Assembly: GCF_040183065.1 (NCBI RefSeq)
Contig: NC_091124.1
Location: 69,635,001 to 69,699,000 of the forward strand
From: Periplaneta americana
Taxonomy: Eukaryota > Arthropoda > Insecta > Blattodea > Blattidae
DNA length: 64,000 bases
Direction: 5' to 3'
This document shows, piece by piece, positions 23,047 to 35,232 of this stretch (position 1 is the stretch's first letter; each line of letters opens with the position of its first letter). The notes beneath the pieces were generated by a model. That model searched no databases. It had not been told where the DNA came from and saw nothing but the letters and a program-made list of their open reading frames with translations. A program made the translations under genes and the position numbers.

Positions 23047-23718
23047 AGGTGGGTTTATCTTGTGACATGTTGGGCCAACAGTGTTGGACAATATTGCTGG
23101 GGCCGACAAATTGGTATATTTGAACATTAATTTATCATGAAATATTTGTCCAGTCCAACATATCAGGAATGCTGGAAATTAAGCATGTAGCATCACTCAA
23201 AACAGTCTGTTTCATGTGCATGATGGACAAACATCACTTCGTTAGCTCTTCTATATATGTTATTCTAGCAGACAGATTACTTTTTTTGAAGAGAAGAAAA
23301 AGTGATACTCCATAAGGAAAGATGGGGAGTGACGAGTTTTCTTGCTAAACATCATCTTGAAGTAACTATAGCTTATAGCTCCTTAATGAACGACTTCCGA
23401 CTACAAAGTGGCCATGATCATTTTGTGCAAATGACTTTATCGAATAAACCAAACAATAAGAGACATGTAAAGCACAATCAGTAAGGAGACAGTTGGGCAA
23501 CAACTACTAATAGACGGAGAATCTGAGCACACACAAGTTCCTGACATGCAAGTATACTGAGTTGGCTGTTTATCTTGATACACTAAGGAGTCAGCCCAAC
23601 CCTACTGGTCAAATATTTGGTCCTAACATCAACACGTCAGCCAATGGCTCAAAAAATATGCACCACTATTTATCTTTATATACAACTTGTCAGCCAACAT
23701 ATGAAGATAAATTCACCT
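23047..23718. mobile_element. Harbinger-like element (672 bp)
   Basis: Ends are inverted repeats beginning AGGTGGGTTTATCTT (left) and AGGTGAATTTATCTT (right, reverse complement), each flanked by TAA, a typical PIF/Harbinger 3-bp duplication (23044-23046 and 23719-23721). Inside, the frame 23302-23484 (WGVTSFLAKHHLEVTIAYSS, then LMNDFRLQSGHDHFVQMT) resembles the N-terminal part of Harbinger nucleases. It lacks the catalytic domain. Confidence 0.65.
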
Positions 23719-24276
23719 TAAGGATATTTTACTATAGGCTAAAATAAATATAATTATGCCAACTTTAGGAAAAATTACCCAATGCACTAATTTAAATAAC
23801 TGTGTTCCAACGTACAAGCTATACCAAGGTACTAGAATCTCCCTTGTAACTAAACCATCATCTATGCAAAAATAGATAAAGGTTGGAACACTTGAACACA
23901 ATCTTTAACTTAGCTTATTGAGTACTGCATTTTTTTCTTTGGGTGAGGGATGAAGTAGGCCTACTGGATAGGATGGAATATGAGTGGAGGGTGGGAGAAA
24001 AACGCACACATAGACTGCTCATACAGGTCCATTCTATTACCTCCAAAGTTGAATTTTGAAGGCCATGGAGCTCTATACTTACGATTCAGATCTCCAAAGC
24101 TTTAACTTCCTTTCAAAGGAAGCCATGCTAAAGATTTTATCATCCTTAAAAATTCATTGCTCTTCACTGAATTTGAGTTCACGGAGCTCAGACACAGTGG
24201 TAACCACTAATGACTGAGGAAGACAAGAGTATTGAAATATTCCCACAAGAGTTTGAGTCTATCCTAATTTGTACTA

Positions 24277-24676
24277 TAGTCCCGACACTGTTATTTCCGG
24301 CATGACTCCACCTCTTTGCTTACGTCTTAGAAAGTGAAGGCTCTATAAAGTCTAGGTAGGTAGATCGTTAGCCATTTTTGTTCTTATGTTGCCGAGCTAC
24401 CATACGAGAAATCTATTTGCCACACCGTTAAACATTATCATGTCGTAGCTCCTATGATAATAAATCAAACGCAATGTAATTCAGCAAATAATTGAGCGGC
24501 AAATAACGCCTTCGTGTGCTTTCTGCGAACGCCAACGAAAGAGCTAAAATGGTGGGCGATTATATTAAGTATTTATAGAGCCTCAAGAAATGAATCAGCG
24601 AATCACAAGATGCACACGTTTAAATGTAGCCAACCTGCAATGCAATTGGCTGCCGGAAATTAGAGCGACGGGACTA
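24277..24676. mobile_element. 400-bp MITE with TA duplication
   Basis: Terminal inverted repeats TAGTCCCGACACTGTTATTT and TAGTCCCGTCGCTCTAATTT (right end, reverse complement), both continuing TCCGGCA, match at 22 of 26 positions and are flanked by TA. No coding capacity. Confidence 0.75.
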
Positions 24677-24835
24677 TAGATGAGCACATGGTGCTTTTGA
24701 ATGAAAAAATTATCTAAAAGCACGATGTTTAAAATATGAAGATTTACAGAGTAGGTGTATAAAGACTTTTGTTTTACTTAGCTACTGCAATAGGTCTAAA
24801 AATGGGGAAAAGTGACTATAACCTATATGACATTT

Positions 24836-25112
24836 TGCCATCCCTTCACGGCTTCACCTAATACACTCAAACCTTGTCACAGTCCTTGCTTCCTGTCATT
24901 TCCCTCTTCTAACTCACTCTGTCACAGTCCTCAGCTCAATCACTTAGCTATTCCCTCATCTAACTTAGCCTAACCTTGTCCCATCATTTGGCTATCCCCT
25001 TATATAATTTACTCCAACCTTATCACAATCCTAGACTCTGTCACTTATCTATCCCCTCATCTAACCCACTCTAACCTTGTCACAGTTCTCGCTTCTTCTC
25101 ACTTAACTACCC
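24836..25112. repeat. minisatellite, left part (unit ~55-65 bp)
   Basis: Imperfect tandem units of the form ACTCTAACCTTGTCACAGTC, CTNGCTTCCTGTCACTTA, GCTATCCCCTCATCTAAC. The array is interrupted by the hAT element and resumes at 26643. Confidence 0.8.
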
Positions 25113-26642
25113 CAGGGCTGGTTGTTTTTTTTTTCCCCTTGTTATTAGCGATAAATGCGAAAAATGTAATAGAGAGATGCAGCAAGAAGTATAAGTACGA
25201 TTTATCACAAATGTGACTGATTTATGGCTGTAATTTTGTCGCGAATTTTCGCGAAAATTGACCGTTTCTGCAAAAATCTTCATTTTTACGATAAAACCGA
25301 AAAATTGGTATTTTTGTTAAAATTTTATTTTTAAGAAATAAGCTTATATTCGTTTTGAAGATGTTGGCTGCAAAGGAATGAGAAATCTTTTGGAAAGGTA
25401 CATTAACCCGAAAATCTATTATTCTCTTTTATGACCAGCAGAACCATCGATGACTGGCTTTTCCTGATCCTTTGAAACATTCTGTTTATATAGAAATACA
25501 TTCTTTTAAGTTATTATTAGCTGCAACAGTAATGGAAGACATGACTGCATGAACTTCTATTATTCTCCTGGGTTTCCCCTTTGCCTCCATGACCATTTTC
25601 ACCATTGGTTTTCCAGTTTCCTAATCCGCAGGTACAGCGAACCAAGGGCAACCGTCCAGCCCGGCAATGTTAACACAGTTCAGATGAGGTGGGGTGAAGC
25701 AAAAATAAAATAAATGTGAGATTAAATAAAATTTTCAAGGAAACACTAAAGGGGGTGTATTTCTACATTTTTGAGAAGTTGAGAATTACTTCATACAGGC
25801 CTCTTACTTGATGGGAAATATCAGTTTGTTCCCGTACAAATATGTGTTGAATTAACACTTAAAAAACTAGAAGCTGTGCTGTTAAATGATGAACGTAATA
25901 CTCAAATATTTCGAGCATTAGATTATATTTTTGAACCAACAAAGTTGCTTTCCAAGGTAGGGGTGAATAATTTTGATAGACTTAAAGCAATGTTCAGTAG
26001 ATTACAAGAGTTTGTAAATGTTGGTGAACAATGTGATTTGCTTCTAGGTTATGTAGAGTTATGCAAATTAGCTAAGTGTGTATTCAGTAATAAATCTGAG
26101 CTCAATGTAATTGGCACACTGGAAGCATTAAAAGCAAGAGGTGATGCGTTTAAAGAATTTGTTGATAAGTCTATGCAGTCATTGTGGTTTCAAATGCAGA
26201 TAGTGAACAGGTTTTTTTTTTTCACAGTACAATCTTGTAGTGTCAGATATGACAAGCAGTATGAAGGAGCAAAATCTTGTCACTTGTTATATATTGATGT
26301 TTGAAAAATGAAAATAAATGAGAGACAGATTGTTTTGTATACAACTTTGTTTACACTCCACTTTTTCTAATATACCTATAACCGAGTAAGGCTGCTTTTC
26401 AAAAGGTATAATTATTACTTATGTACTGTTTAAGCTTTATTTTCCCATATATGTTGCAAATATTATGCCTTGTATAAAATCATTCATTGATTTAGTAACA
26501 TTATGACAAAGTGTAAGCTATGGCATTAAAAATTATCTCGAAATTTTCATGAAATTACTGCCATATTTTTAACCATAAGACGATATTTTATATATTTTTC
26601 ACAAAATTTTTTAAAAACTAACACCAAAAAAATTCGGCCCTG
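25113..26642 (+). mobile_element. hAT element with truncated transposase (1530 bp)
   Basis: Ends CAGGGCTGGTTGTTTTTTTT and CAGGGCCGAATTTTTTTGGT (right end, reverse complement) are hAT-type. The possible 8-bp duplications ACTACCCC and GCTATCTC match at 5 of 8 with only transitions, suggesting age. The plus frame 25876-26304 (RNTQIFRALDYIFEPTKLLS, then NVGEQCDLLLGYVELCKLAK) followed in another frame by a MTSSMKEQNLVT-like stretch resembles the C-terminal dimerisation part of a hAT transposase. The catalytic centre is missing. Confidence 0.7.
25876..26304 (+). pseudogene. hAT transposase C-terminal fragment
   Basis: An open frame of 142 codons without start context, ending by a frameshift at a T-run (26212-26222). 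Before the shift it carries a helical, Leu-rich segment with CDLLLGYVELCKLAK and LKARGDAFKEFVDKSMQSLW. After the shift the other frame carries a STILVVSDMTSSMKEQNLVT-like block, which corresponds to the conserved hAT dimerisation signature. It cannot make an active transposase. Confidence 0.6.
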
Positions 26643-26900
26643 GCTATCTCCTCAATCTAACCTACCCTAAACATTGTCACAGACCTTCTGTCACTTAACT
26701 ATTTCCTCATCTAACATACTCAAAATCTGTCACAGTCCTTGGCCTCCTGTCATTTATCTCCTCATCCAACACACTAAAAAATGTGTCAGATGTGTCACAG
26801 TTCACAGTATCTTATCATTTAGCAATTCCTTCATCTAACTCACTGTAATCTTGTCAAAATTCTCAACTTCCTGTTACTTAGCTATCAGCGCATGTGTCAC
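26643..26900. repeat. minisatellite, right part
   Basis: Continuation of the tandem units seen at 24836 (CTATCTCCTCAATCTAACCT, CATTGTCACAGACC, CTTCTGTCACTTAACTAT). Related units in inverted orientation occur at 38590-38690. Confidence 0.8.
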
Positions 26901-27289
26901 GTCCTGCAGAACACCCAAAGTTTCTTTTCCACAAATTATAATTGAACTTAATTTTGAAAAACTTAATCACTATCTACTCGCGAACCAGCGCAAAAAAAGG
27001 TCGAAAACACCAGCATAGAACATTTTTGTGAATCAGCAGTGAAAGATAGACTTATAGGTTAATGAAATTTAGAGTAATAAAAAATAGGCCTATGCTCAAT
27101 TTACTGATATCAGAATACAGAGGTTTTTGTAAGATGGTAAGGTAGGCTACCTACTTTTAAACTACTGAGACTAGATTATTGAATCACTGAGAAGAAGATA
27201 TAGCCAATATGGAATCAGGTAAAATGAAAATGACACAGAAAACAAGTAGTCTACTCGAGAAAAACGCCCATAAAACTTGTCTGTTCTTC

Positions 27290-27810
27290 ACGAATTTTTA
27301 CTCCGAATTATCCAGCATTGTGCTTTCAATTTCTTACAACTCTTCGAAATCGGCATCGAGCACTTTTTTCTATTCCTTATTATAGAACTTCTTTATATTC
27401 ATTCTCCTACACTGTACAGAAATACCTCGCCTCTGGAATTCTTTACCTAATGACGTCAAGGATTGCCGAACATTATCACAATTCAAAATTAAATAGGAAA
27501 ATTTTGTCTTATTTCATGGTATTTAAGTATTGCTAGATATGTTGATTTGTGGTTTTGCTCTAGATTTAAAATTGCAAGTTTCTTGTTTATAAATATTCGT
27601 TAACTTAGTCTTGTTAATTAATATGATATAATTACTATAGTTAATCATTCGCTTAAAGTTTGTGTGACTAATCTGTATAATATTTTCGTGTGGTTTTACT
27701 TCGTTTATAGTTTGATGTTCTTTTATTATTGTAGTTGTATTTCTGGTGGTGTGGAAGAGAATGTCTGATGGCTTTAACTACATCAGAATAAATAAATAAT
27801 AAATGAATAA
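27290..27810 (+). mobile_element. LINE 3' end with long 3' UTR
   Basis: The plus frame 27318-27536 shows the typical C-terminal tail of a non-LTR element (FSIPYYRTSLYSFSYTVQK, then a WNSLPNDVKDC-like block in a neighbouring frame). A long AT-rich 3' UTR follows with GGTGTGGAAGAGAATGTCTG, ATGGCTTTAACTACATCAGA and an AATAAATAAATAATAAAT tail. The same UTR ending occurs at 52855-52925. Confidence 0.65.
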
Positions 27811-29796
27811 ATCTTGCACGATCTGCCTTGAACAAACAAATTAAGAAATTTCATCATATAATAACTGAATAAATACTGGACTGGAAACACAGGTACACAT
27901 AAAATACACGTGTTTGTTTTGCATGTACCCATAGGTAGGTAACTCATTAGGCCTAGCTCATTACTTACACATTCTAAGCTGATCATAAATCCTACTTTTG
28001 TAATACATTTTTAGAAATTATTTAGTTTCATGTAGCATAGTTCAAGAGTCACTGATATTATGCCCTTCTTACAAGGAAAGGACATATATCTATTTACTAA
28101 CAAACATGATGCCATCAAATGTCATATCACTGCATTCAAGAAGTTATTCTGAACTAAATATTACGTCACAATAGGGGAGTTAAAAAAACCGTACATTTAC
28201 ATGCCATGAACAGACATCAATCAAAATATGTTAACTTCATTATACATCTAGGCCTACTATTTAAATTATGTTAAACATAAGTTATATCAGGTTACAACGA
28301 TCCCCAGTTTTTACAGAGTAACATTAAGGTTTTACTTTCAACTCGCTTCATAGCTAGATATTAAAAGCTCGATAAAATCTTTGTGCAAGAGAGTCATGTT
28401 TACAGCAGAACCCACCATTTTTATATAATCATGGAGAATATGATTCGAGTAATGTTACATCCTAACCTAAGTACGCCATTCTCGTATATTGCAGCTCTAT
28501 ACTCCTACAATTTTCAAGGTCAAAAGGGCACCGTTTAATGTAAATTCATAATTAAGTGGCAGTTAACTAATGTTATGTGCTATAATTACACTTACACTTC
28601 ATACAAGATTTGTACATGCCGGTATTCCAGTATATAGACAAACACCAGTCATCCCTTATGTACACAAAATGAAATTATGAACATTCTTAACAATTTCGAT
28701 GGTTTAAATGTAATATTATTTAGAGACTAATTTCTGGACAATATAACAGCATATTTTAATAAAAATGACAGTAATAACTTTTATTTTCCATATAAACTTC
28801 CATAAACACAACCACTTTTATTATTATACCAAGACAGAAAATCGACTACAATCACAATAATATCGATGCAAATGTGTGTAATGATGAAATTTCCCACCGC
28901 TGCTTGACAATGTAGCCAACATTAGAATGTAAGCAAACAAAAATTAGTTGCAATAAAACGAGGGGAAATATTTTGTATGACAGTCAATGACAGTATAATT
29001 ATTTAAAAGATTAAATAAACAAATTAAAATGTCGCTAGACTCCAGAATACAACCTCATTGCTAGTAACCGTGTCAATGCTGTCCTAATGCTAAAACCTTT
29101 GGTAGTATTTTCCTTGCACCAAAAAATACAAATGGCGTTTTTACAAAAACACTTGTATAAATATTCAACACTCTCCTAGTCTGGAATGCGTGTGCGAACT
29201 TTGTGATCAGCTCTGCGAAAGATACCACATAATAAAATGCAAGAACAGAATCAAGTCAATTAGCGAATACAGCAAAGAATAATAACAAATCAACTCTTGC
29301 ACACTTGTGCGCATTTCTTATTATAAATATTCAAGTTTTCGTAAAAGGAGAGCATTTTCCGTGAACCAAAAATAGAATATAGCGTTGCTACTAGATCGTT
29401 TGCAGTCTATGATCCTTCACTTCCAGTAAATATTTCCTTAATTTCTTGTCAATATTTTGCTATTATATCTATTTGCTCAATTTTTTAAATTGTTGCCCCT
29501 TGCGCCGTATTGCTTTGCATCAATGTCTACCGTTTTGTACTGGTTTCCTGTTGGCTCTGCGCAGCACGGCACATTCATGAGCAAGTGATCAGATTTTGAA
29601 AGAAAAAAATGGGACACTTCCTCGATGCGAGATATTAACACACACATTTTAGTCAAACTGTAATTCAGGCAATTAAAACTGCAAATTTATGTTGTGATAG
29701 AAGAAATAAGAATAAAAATATTAAATTTGCTCTATTTTAATGCTACTGAAACAACAGCAATACACAGGTACAAATTACCATACCTTAATAAGTTGA
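27811..29796. other. intergenic, one diverged repeat
   Basis: AT-rich sequence. The only structure I can point to is the direct-repeat copy at 28450-28680. No gene is supported. Confidence 0.4.
28450..28680. repeat. diverged direct repeat, copy 2
   Basis: Same block order and orientation as 20880-21130 (AGCTCTATACTCCTACAATT, TTCAAGGTCAAAAGGGC, TAAGTGGCAGTTAACTAATG, TTATGTGCTATAATTACAC, CCCTTATGTACACAA). Confidence 0.7.
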
Positions 29797-30003
29797 TAAC
29801 TCTTTAAACAAGCACACCCAGGTTCAAATCTTGGTTGGGACAAGTTATCTGGTTGAGGTTTTTTCCAGGGTTTTCCCTCAACCCATTAAGAGCAAATGTT
29901 GAGTAACTTTCGGTACTGAACTCATTTCGCTAGTATTATCACCTTCGTCTCACTCAGACGTTAGATAACAATAGCAAATGATAAAGCATCGCCAAATAAT
30001 CTA
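29797..30003 (+). mobile_element. tRNA-derived SINE (family 1)
   Basis: Plus-strand copy with a B box-like GGTTCAAATC, GGGACAAGTTATCTGGTTGA, GGGTTTTCCCTCAACCCATT, and CAGACGTTAGATAACA near its 3' end. Confidence 0.8.
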
Positions 30004-30091
30004 TCGATTTGTGATATTTCCTGTTGAGTTGTATCCAAGTGTAGAAGTCGAGACGAGCGATTAAAATGAGTTTTAACAATTAATTAATGTC

Positions 30092-30868
30092 CACACATGT
30101 GGAGTAGCGGTCAGCGCGTCTGGCCGCGAAACCAGGTGGTCCGGGTTCGAAACCCGGTCGGGGCAAGTTACCTGATTGAGGTTTCTCCGGGGTTTTCCCT
30201 CAACCCAATACGAGCAAATGCTGGGTAACTTTTGATGCAGGACCCCGGACTCATTTCACCGGCATTATCACCTTCATTTCATCATCATCATCATCTTCAT
30301 CATCATCCTTGCATGTATTGGGCCTAGTGGCCCGTTACGATCTCTTGCCAACGCTTGAACGGTCTGCCCAAGGATCTCTTGCCCACAGGATGGTAATTTA
30401 AAATTTGGCGTGGAATTCTAGAACGAGGCATTCTGATGACATGTGATCTCCAGTTTTGTCTGTATTTTTGTAGGTATTCCGTAATCGGTTCAATCTGCAG
30501 TTCTTTCATAATGTCAAAATTTCTAATATGATCCATTCTCGTGTATCCCGCTGTGCGACGCATTCTCATTTCTGCCGCCGTTAATCTTTGTGAATCAATA
30601 TTACGAATCGTCCAAGCTTCATAGGTCTGGCCAATGTTTTATAAATTCTGGTGTGCGTGTGTTTTTGTACTTAGGTTGGTTTGAATATCTGATTAATTAT
30701 CCCCATTACTCTGTTGAATTTAATAATTTTCTCATTCAAATCTTTTTCTTCTTCATATGAAATTTGGTAACCGAGATAACTAAAATTTTTAACTTGTTAA
30801 TTTCATTCAGACGCTAAATAACCTGAGATGTTGATAGAGCGTCGTAAAATAATCCAATAAAATAAAAA
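30092..30868 (+). mobile_element. tRNA-derived SINE (family 1), split by a LINE
   Basis: The best-preserved head: GTGGAGTAGCGGTCAGCGCG (A box region), GGTTCGAAACC (B box), then the family-1 body up to CACCTTCATTTCAT at 30282. The missing 3' part (CAGACGCTAAATAACCTGAG, ATAGAGCGTCGTAAAATAAT) resumes at 30807-30868. The 7-bp repeat ATTTCAT lies on both sides of the interrupting LINE fragment. Confidence 0.85.
30283..30798 (-). mobile_element. LINE fragment inserted in the SINE
   Basis: On the minus strand it encodes FSYLGYQISYEEEKDLNEKI and, after frame breaks, RMRRTAGYTRMDHIRNFDIM, WRSHVIRMPRSRIPRQILNY, GKRSLGRPFKRWQE, the C-terminal tail of a second LINE family. The 3' side ends in a (CAT)n run on the plus strand, read as an (ATG)n tail. 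Confidence 0.82.
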
Positions 30869-30954
30869 ATAAAACAATTAATATTATTTAACTAAATTTA
30901 GGGAAGCACCGTTCCCAAATTGTGGAATTTGTTGTAATATTAATGAATATAGGC

Positions 30955-31115
30955 TATATACGTAATGAAGATGACGTTCAAAACGGCGCACCATGCAGAC
31001 ACACAATCTTCATGCATCTTAATTGAACGCGCGTTTTAAACTTGATTCTTTCAACATTTTTCCCAGATTGCATGCGTACGAGCATGGGGAATTGAACCCT
31101 GCATATGCAGCTTAA
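30955..31115 (-). repeat. 165-bp repeat R, inverted copy
   Basis: Reverse complement of the repeat at 39755 and 40293: GAAGATGACGTTCAAAACGG, CACAATCTTCATGCATCTTA, AACGCGCGTTTTAAACTTGA, CCCAGATTGCATGCGTACG. Confidence 0.8.
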
Positions 31116-31379
31116 GAGTAACAAAATCTACATCGACATAAGGCATAGTCCTTCTACCCCTCCTTCAATATAATCCCTGTGCTTGGTGCTGCGGCACGTT
31201 CGACTTATAATAATGCTATCTTTATCAGCGGTGTAGTGGTGCCAGGGTGCACCAGGGCACCGTCCCGGTACTTTTTTTTTTGCAACTAGCGAGCGCCCTG
31301 CTTCTTTACTTTTACTTTTTAAAATAATAATAATATTGTCTTACTTGCGTGTCACTCAACTTTGTATTTTACATATAAG

Positions 31380-31383
<4 letters not shown>

Positions 31384-31438
<55 letters not shown>
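31384..31438. repeat. (AAT)n microsatellite
   Basis: Uninterrupted trinucleotide run of about 18 units. Confidence 0.97.
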
Positions 31439-31439
<1 letters not shown>

Positions 31440-31638
31440 AGTATTTAGGCCTACCTGCACGCTTAAGCCTGCATAATACCCTAATCTTTTTCCTACTCTT
31501 TCTCATACAGCTTTACTCAGTCAGCCACAATTAAGGAAATTTTTGCTGGTAAGTTTGTTCTCTTTGGTGCATTGAAGTCTCTGTGACTGTGATTCTCATT
31601 ACAATACGCGTAAAACGGAAAGCTCTTGTTCTGTCTTG

Positions 31639-31641
<3 letters not shown>

Positions 31642-31726
<85 letters not shown>
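31642..31726. repeat. (ATT)n microsatellite
   Basis: About 28 units; the open frames across it encode only homopolymers of Leu, Ile or Asn and are not genes. Confidence 0.97.
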
Positions 31727-31727
<1 letters not shown>

Positions 31728-32601
31728 TAATGTTAAACTTTTCGCGAAGAGCCCTGGTTCTATTTTATTTACGACTACACCCACTGATCTTTATTATAGA
31801 GAGACCTACCGCTTAGTACCGACATTGTAATAAAATGAAGCTGACACAGTATGAAATTTAACTTGTGAAACACATTGAAAAGGTTGTTTTGACAGTTCTG
31901 CAGTGCAGATGTTAAATATTGTGCATTGTCGATTTTAAACTCATTTTAAGAGTGGTATTCACCCGTTCATTAGTTTGAGTTTTGACTTTATTGTGAAACG
32001 TTCGTTTAACGTTTTCTGCATTGACAGTTCATATTTTTAATATAAACTTCACATTACCGTTCCGGGTTCTTTGATACGAATATGTCTAAGCAACTGTAAG
32101 CTCAATTTTACAATTTTTTTTAGCAAAAAGTGGCGTAGTGATTCTCGCGAAGTTAGTGAAAATTTCACATTGGCAAATGTTTCTTCGCAGCCGCATCGTG
32201 ACGATGTAGTCGCGAACATTCTTTCCGGAAAGAGTTTCACAACCCCGTGAAAACTCAGCTAATAATAATAATAATAATAATAATACCCTCAATACGTAGT
32301 AAATATGCATCCATAGACAGTTGCTAACCACTAGGATCGCTAATATCGCCTCATTACAGACAATGCGAAATAGTATCGGCACAGTCTATTGTTTCTAGCA
32401 CCCTCACAACTCAAGCTTCGTGACTGTATATATTAGACTGTGATAATACACCAAATTTTAAATACCGATAATGTAAATTGTAAACCATTTTAATAATGAC
32501 CTCCCCTTGACAAAATTCTGCATACCGTACTCCATTGGCTGATAGAATAGTCAATAGGTAGATATATTTGAATGACTCGAGGGATTTCCGAAATTGTCCA
32601 G

Positions 32602-32610
32602 AAATAAAGT

Positions 32611-32641
<31 letters not shown>
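32602..32641. repeat. (GA)n microsatellite
   Basis: Dinucleotide run of about 20 units with one interruption (GAGC). Confidence 0.95.
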
Positions 32642-33378
32642 TTTCGCTGGAAGAAGTTAGCGACCATTTGGAGATTACATATGATCAGTGTTGCCAATAG
32701 TTGTTCATATAATCCCGCTAGATGGCTTTCGAAAACCGGCGATTTCTAACAAAAATCTCTAGATTTAATACTATTTATTATTCAATTTTATAACAATAAT
32801 AAAATAAGTGGTATAGCGCACAAGTTTAACTTTCGCAGATCCTGGTCAGTGAAGCTTTCGTTTCGGCACAATATAAGACATACAATTTTATACGCATGCA
32901 ATTAGCATTGATAAGAAACATGTAATTTAAAAAGCACTCACTCAAATTAGCAGCTCCTCTGGGTCATCTCCATCTGAACCTTCTAACGCAGGAATATAAT
33001 ACTGTGACTGTGAGGTCCCCGGGGTAGTAGTTATTTCTAGCCTGTCCACTTTCATTTTTGTACGTAGACAAGGTAGGCCCAGGTAGGCCCTACCTATTTT
33101 CTCCAAAACCTCTGGTGGTACCTGATAATTCTTGCAACCTTGTTCACACGACCCAGACCTGCCCGTATTGTCAGAATTGCATTAATTAATTCTGTCCCCA
33201 TTCGTTTTCGTAGACTTCACGACATTCATCATACTAAAAAAATATTCTCTTCACTTGAGCATTAGACCAAGAAAACAATAAGATCAAGCAATTCTTGAAA
33301 AGGATTTATATTAGATGCGTCCCTGTAAATGGCTACTTCGCTCCAGAATTCAATTGTTTGTCTTTATGTTACACTTCA

Positions 33379-33632
33379 CCCTAGATCATATAATTATGTA
33401 ACAGATATGTCGGGGTTATAGGCTTTGAGGTTAACAACTTTTGTCTACGCTGCCATCTAGTTGTTATATAAGGAGTCACGTCATAATACCCATTTGAATT
33501 GCATTAGCGACTGTGCTGCCATCTCGTGTTCGTTTACGGCGGACGGGTGGCGATCCTGGCGGTTGTACTCTTCAAAGTGGTGCCGATTTTAACGCAGCGA
33601 GGAGTTATCTGTTACATATAAGATCTAGGACT
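33379..33632. repeat. foldback/MITE of ~250 bp
   Basis: Outer arms CCTAGATCATATAATTATGT (left) and TCCTAGATCTTATATGT (right, reverse complement) both lead into GTAACAGATA. It lies in the hAT element, upstream of the Harbinger copy. Confidence 0.6.
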
Positions 33633-33941
33633 TCACGTAGCCACTCTTTACGAAATCGTTGCTTATCTTGAGGCCCCACATCTCAATTATTTACGGATAA
33701 ATAGCACAGAGAAAGGTTTAACGATATTGTACCGGTGTATTTATAAAACGAGTAATAGTTAACACTGTCATGGTACACGTCTTACACAATTGAATTTAGT
33801 CTGTATGTAATTTGTAATATATTATATTATTAAAGACTTGTTGATCATGTGAAGTACTAGTGCACGGTGACAGCAGATGTTCGATGTTTGACGTTTAATT
33901 AGAATGCCACCACACTTATTTTTTTTACTGTTCGATTGTTA

Positions 33942-35037
33942 AGCTACGGTTTCGCTACGACGATCTTCGTCGAACGAACATCGCTGACGATTGAAATCGC
34001 CAGCGGTCATCGTCAGAGAGTGGTTTCTTTTCCGGCGAACTTCGTAGGTGGATAGTTTATTGTTTTATATAGTTGACCATGTCTGATCAGCTGATAAGTG
34101 GATGACAATATGATAACGTTATAATATGTTTTGCTTTGAAAAACAAGTAGGGATCTTTAAAGTAGTTAATGTCATGTTTAGAAATAGATATACAGAGGGG
34201 TCTTTTAATTAATTGATATTAAGACATCTTGAAAATGAACCCACCAATTTTAAAGAATATTTCAGACTTTCTCCCGAACAATTTCATTGTGTTTTAAGTT
34301 CAATTGAAAATGATATTGTAAAATTACCCACAAAATTTATCCACAAACCATAAGCCCAGCTGAAAGATAAGCATAACTTTAAGGTAAAAACAAATTATAT
34401 AAAAACTTTATTTTTAATTTTTACAATGTTATTTTTTTCATTTAGGAGCATTTATTTAGGAAATAATGTTACAAATAAAAAAAATAATGTGAGAAGGAGG
34501 TTGTTGGACTTCCCTCCTTTGCTCGGAATTCCACTTCACTTACTATTTCACACTCAAACTTTTGCTTCAGTAGCTAAATCTGCCGCATCGTGTGTGTTCT
34601 TCAATTATGAATCATTTTACTCAAATTGTATTAACAGTTCTGGTTGTTGCAAAATATAGATTTGTTATTGTTTACATTGGTTCTTGTTTTTGGCTCATGT
34701 CGAACAGGGATTTGTGTTTAATCAATTAATATATCGTCATCATTAATGAAGAAATTCCAGAAAGATATGTTTAACCGCCATTATGGTATGTATGATGTAT
34801 AAATCACATGTTATTAAATGATTTAATTCATTACCTACTGTAATTTTACAATTGATTTCTCGGCGATGATCGCCAGGTTTTTGCCTCCAAGGCAAACGCC
34901 GACGATGTTCGTCGAGCCCAGCGACGTTCGTTGACGTTCATCGCCGTAAAGAAACCCAAAGACGTTATATAAGAAACCATGCACATTCAAATTAACGGGA
35001 CAGAATCCCAGCGAAGATCGCCAGCCAAACCGTAGCT
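33942..35037 (+). mobile_element. PIF/Harbinger element remnant (1096 bp)
   Basis: Inverted ends AGCTACGGTTTCGCT and AGCTACGGTTTGGCT (right, reverse complement) are flanked by TTA at 33939-33941 and 35038-35040. At 34215-34345 a plus frame reads HLENEPTNFKEYFRLSPEQF, then HCVLSSIENDIVKLP, the N-terminal region of Harbinger nucleases; it stops at 34353. Subterminal parts are rich in GATCGTCGTCG-like motifs. Confidence 0.8.
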
Positions 35038-35232
35038 TTAGAATCGACCGGTATTAAACTTGTAAAAAACAACAATAACGCTAATATGAATATTTTCTTT
35101 TCAGAAACTTCAAAGATTAAAAACCGCTAGTATTCTCGCTATGCGGGATAATATAATTTTACCCGCGAGACGGCTATCCAAAAAAGCTAGATTTAGCGGG
35201 AAAACCGCTGAATTGCCAACACTGCATACAAT

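Larger units (their letters stand above)
32686..35224 (-). mobile_element. hAT element (2539 bp) with nested Harbinger
   Basis: Inverted ends CAGTGTTGCCAA at 32686 and TTGCCAACACTG ending at 35224. The flanking 8-mers CATATGAT (32678-32685) and CATACAAT (35225-35232) agree at 6 of 8, both differences being transitions, as in an aged hAT duplication. On the minus strand near 33350-33190 the frame FWSEVAIYRDASNINPFQEL, then FSWSNAQVKRIF is the conserved hAT C-terminal dimerisation domain. The rest of the transposase is missing or decayed. Confidence 0.78.

Noticed and set aside
30110-30170. tRNA gene candidate with good A and B boxes
   Set aside because: It is the head of a family-1 SINE; the body follows directly and there is no acceptor stem.
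31531-31830. Open frames of poly-Leu, poly-Ile and poly-Asn
   Set aside because: They are translations of the (ATT)n microsatellite on both strands.
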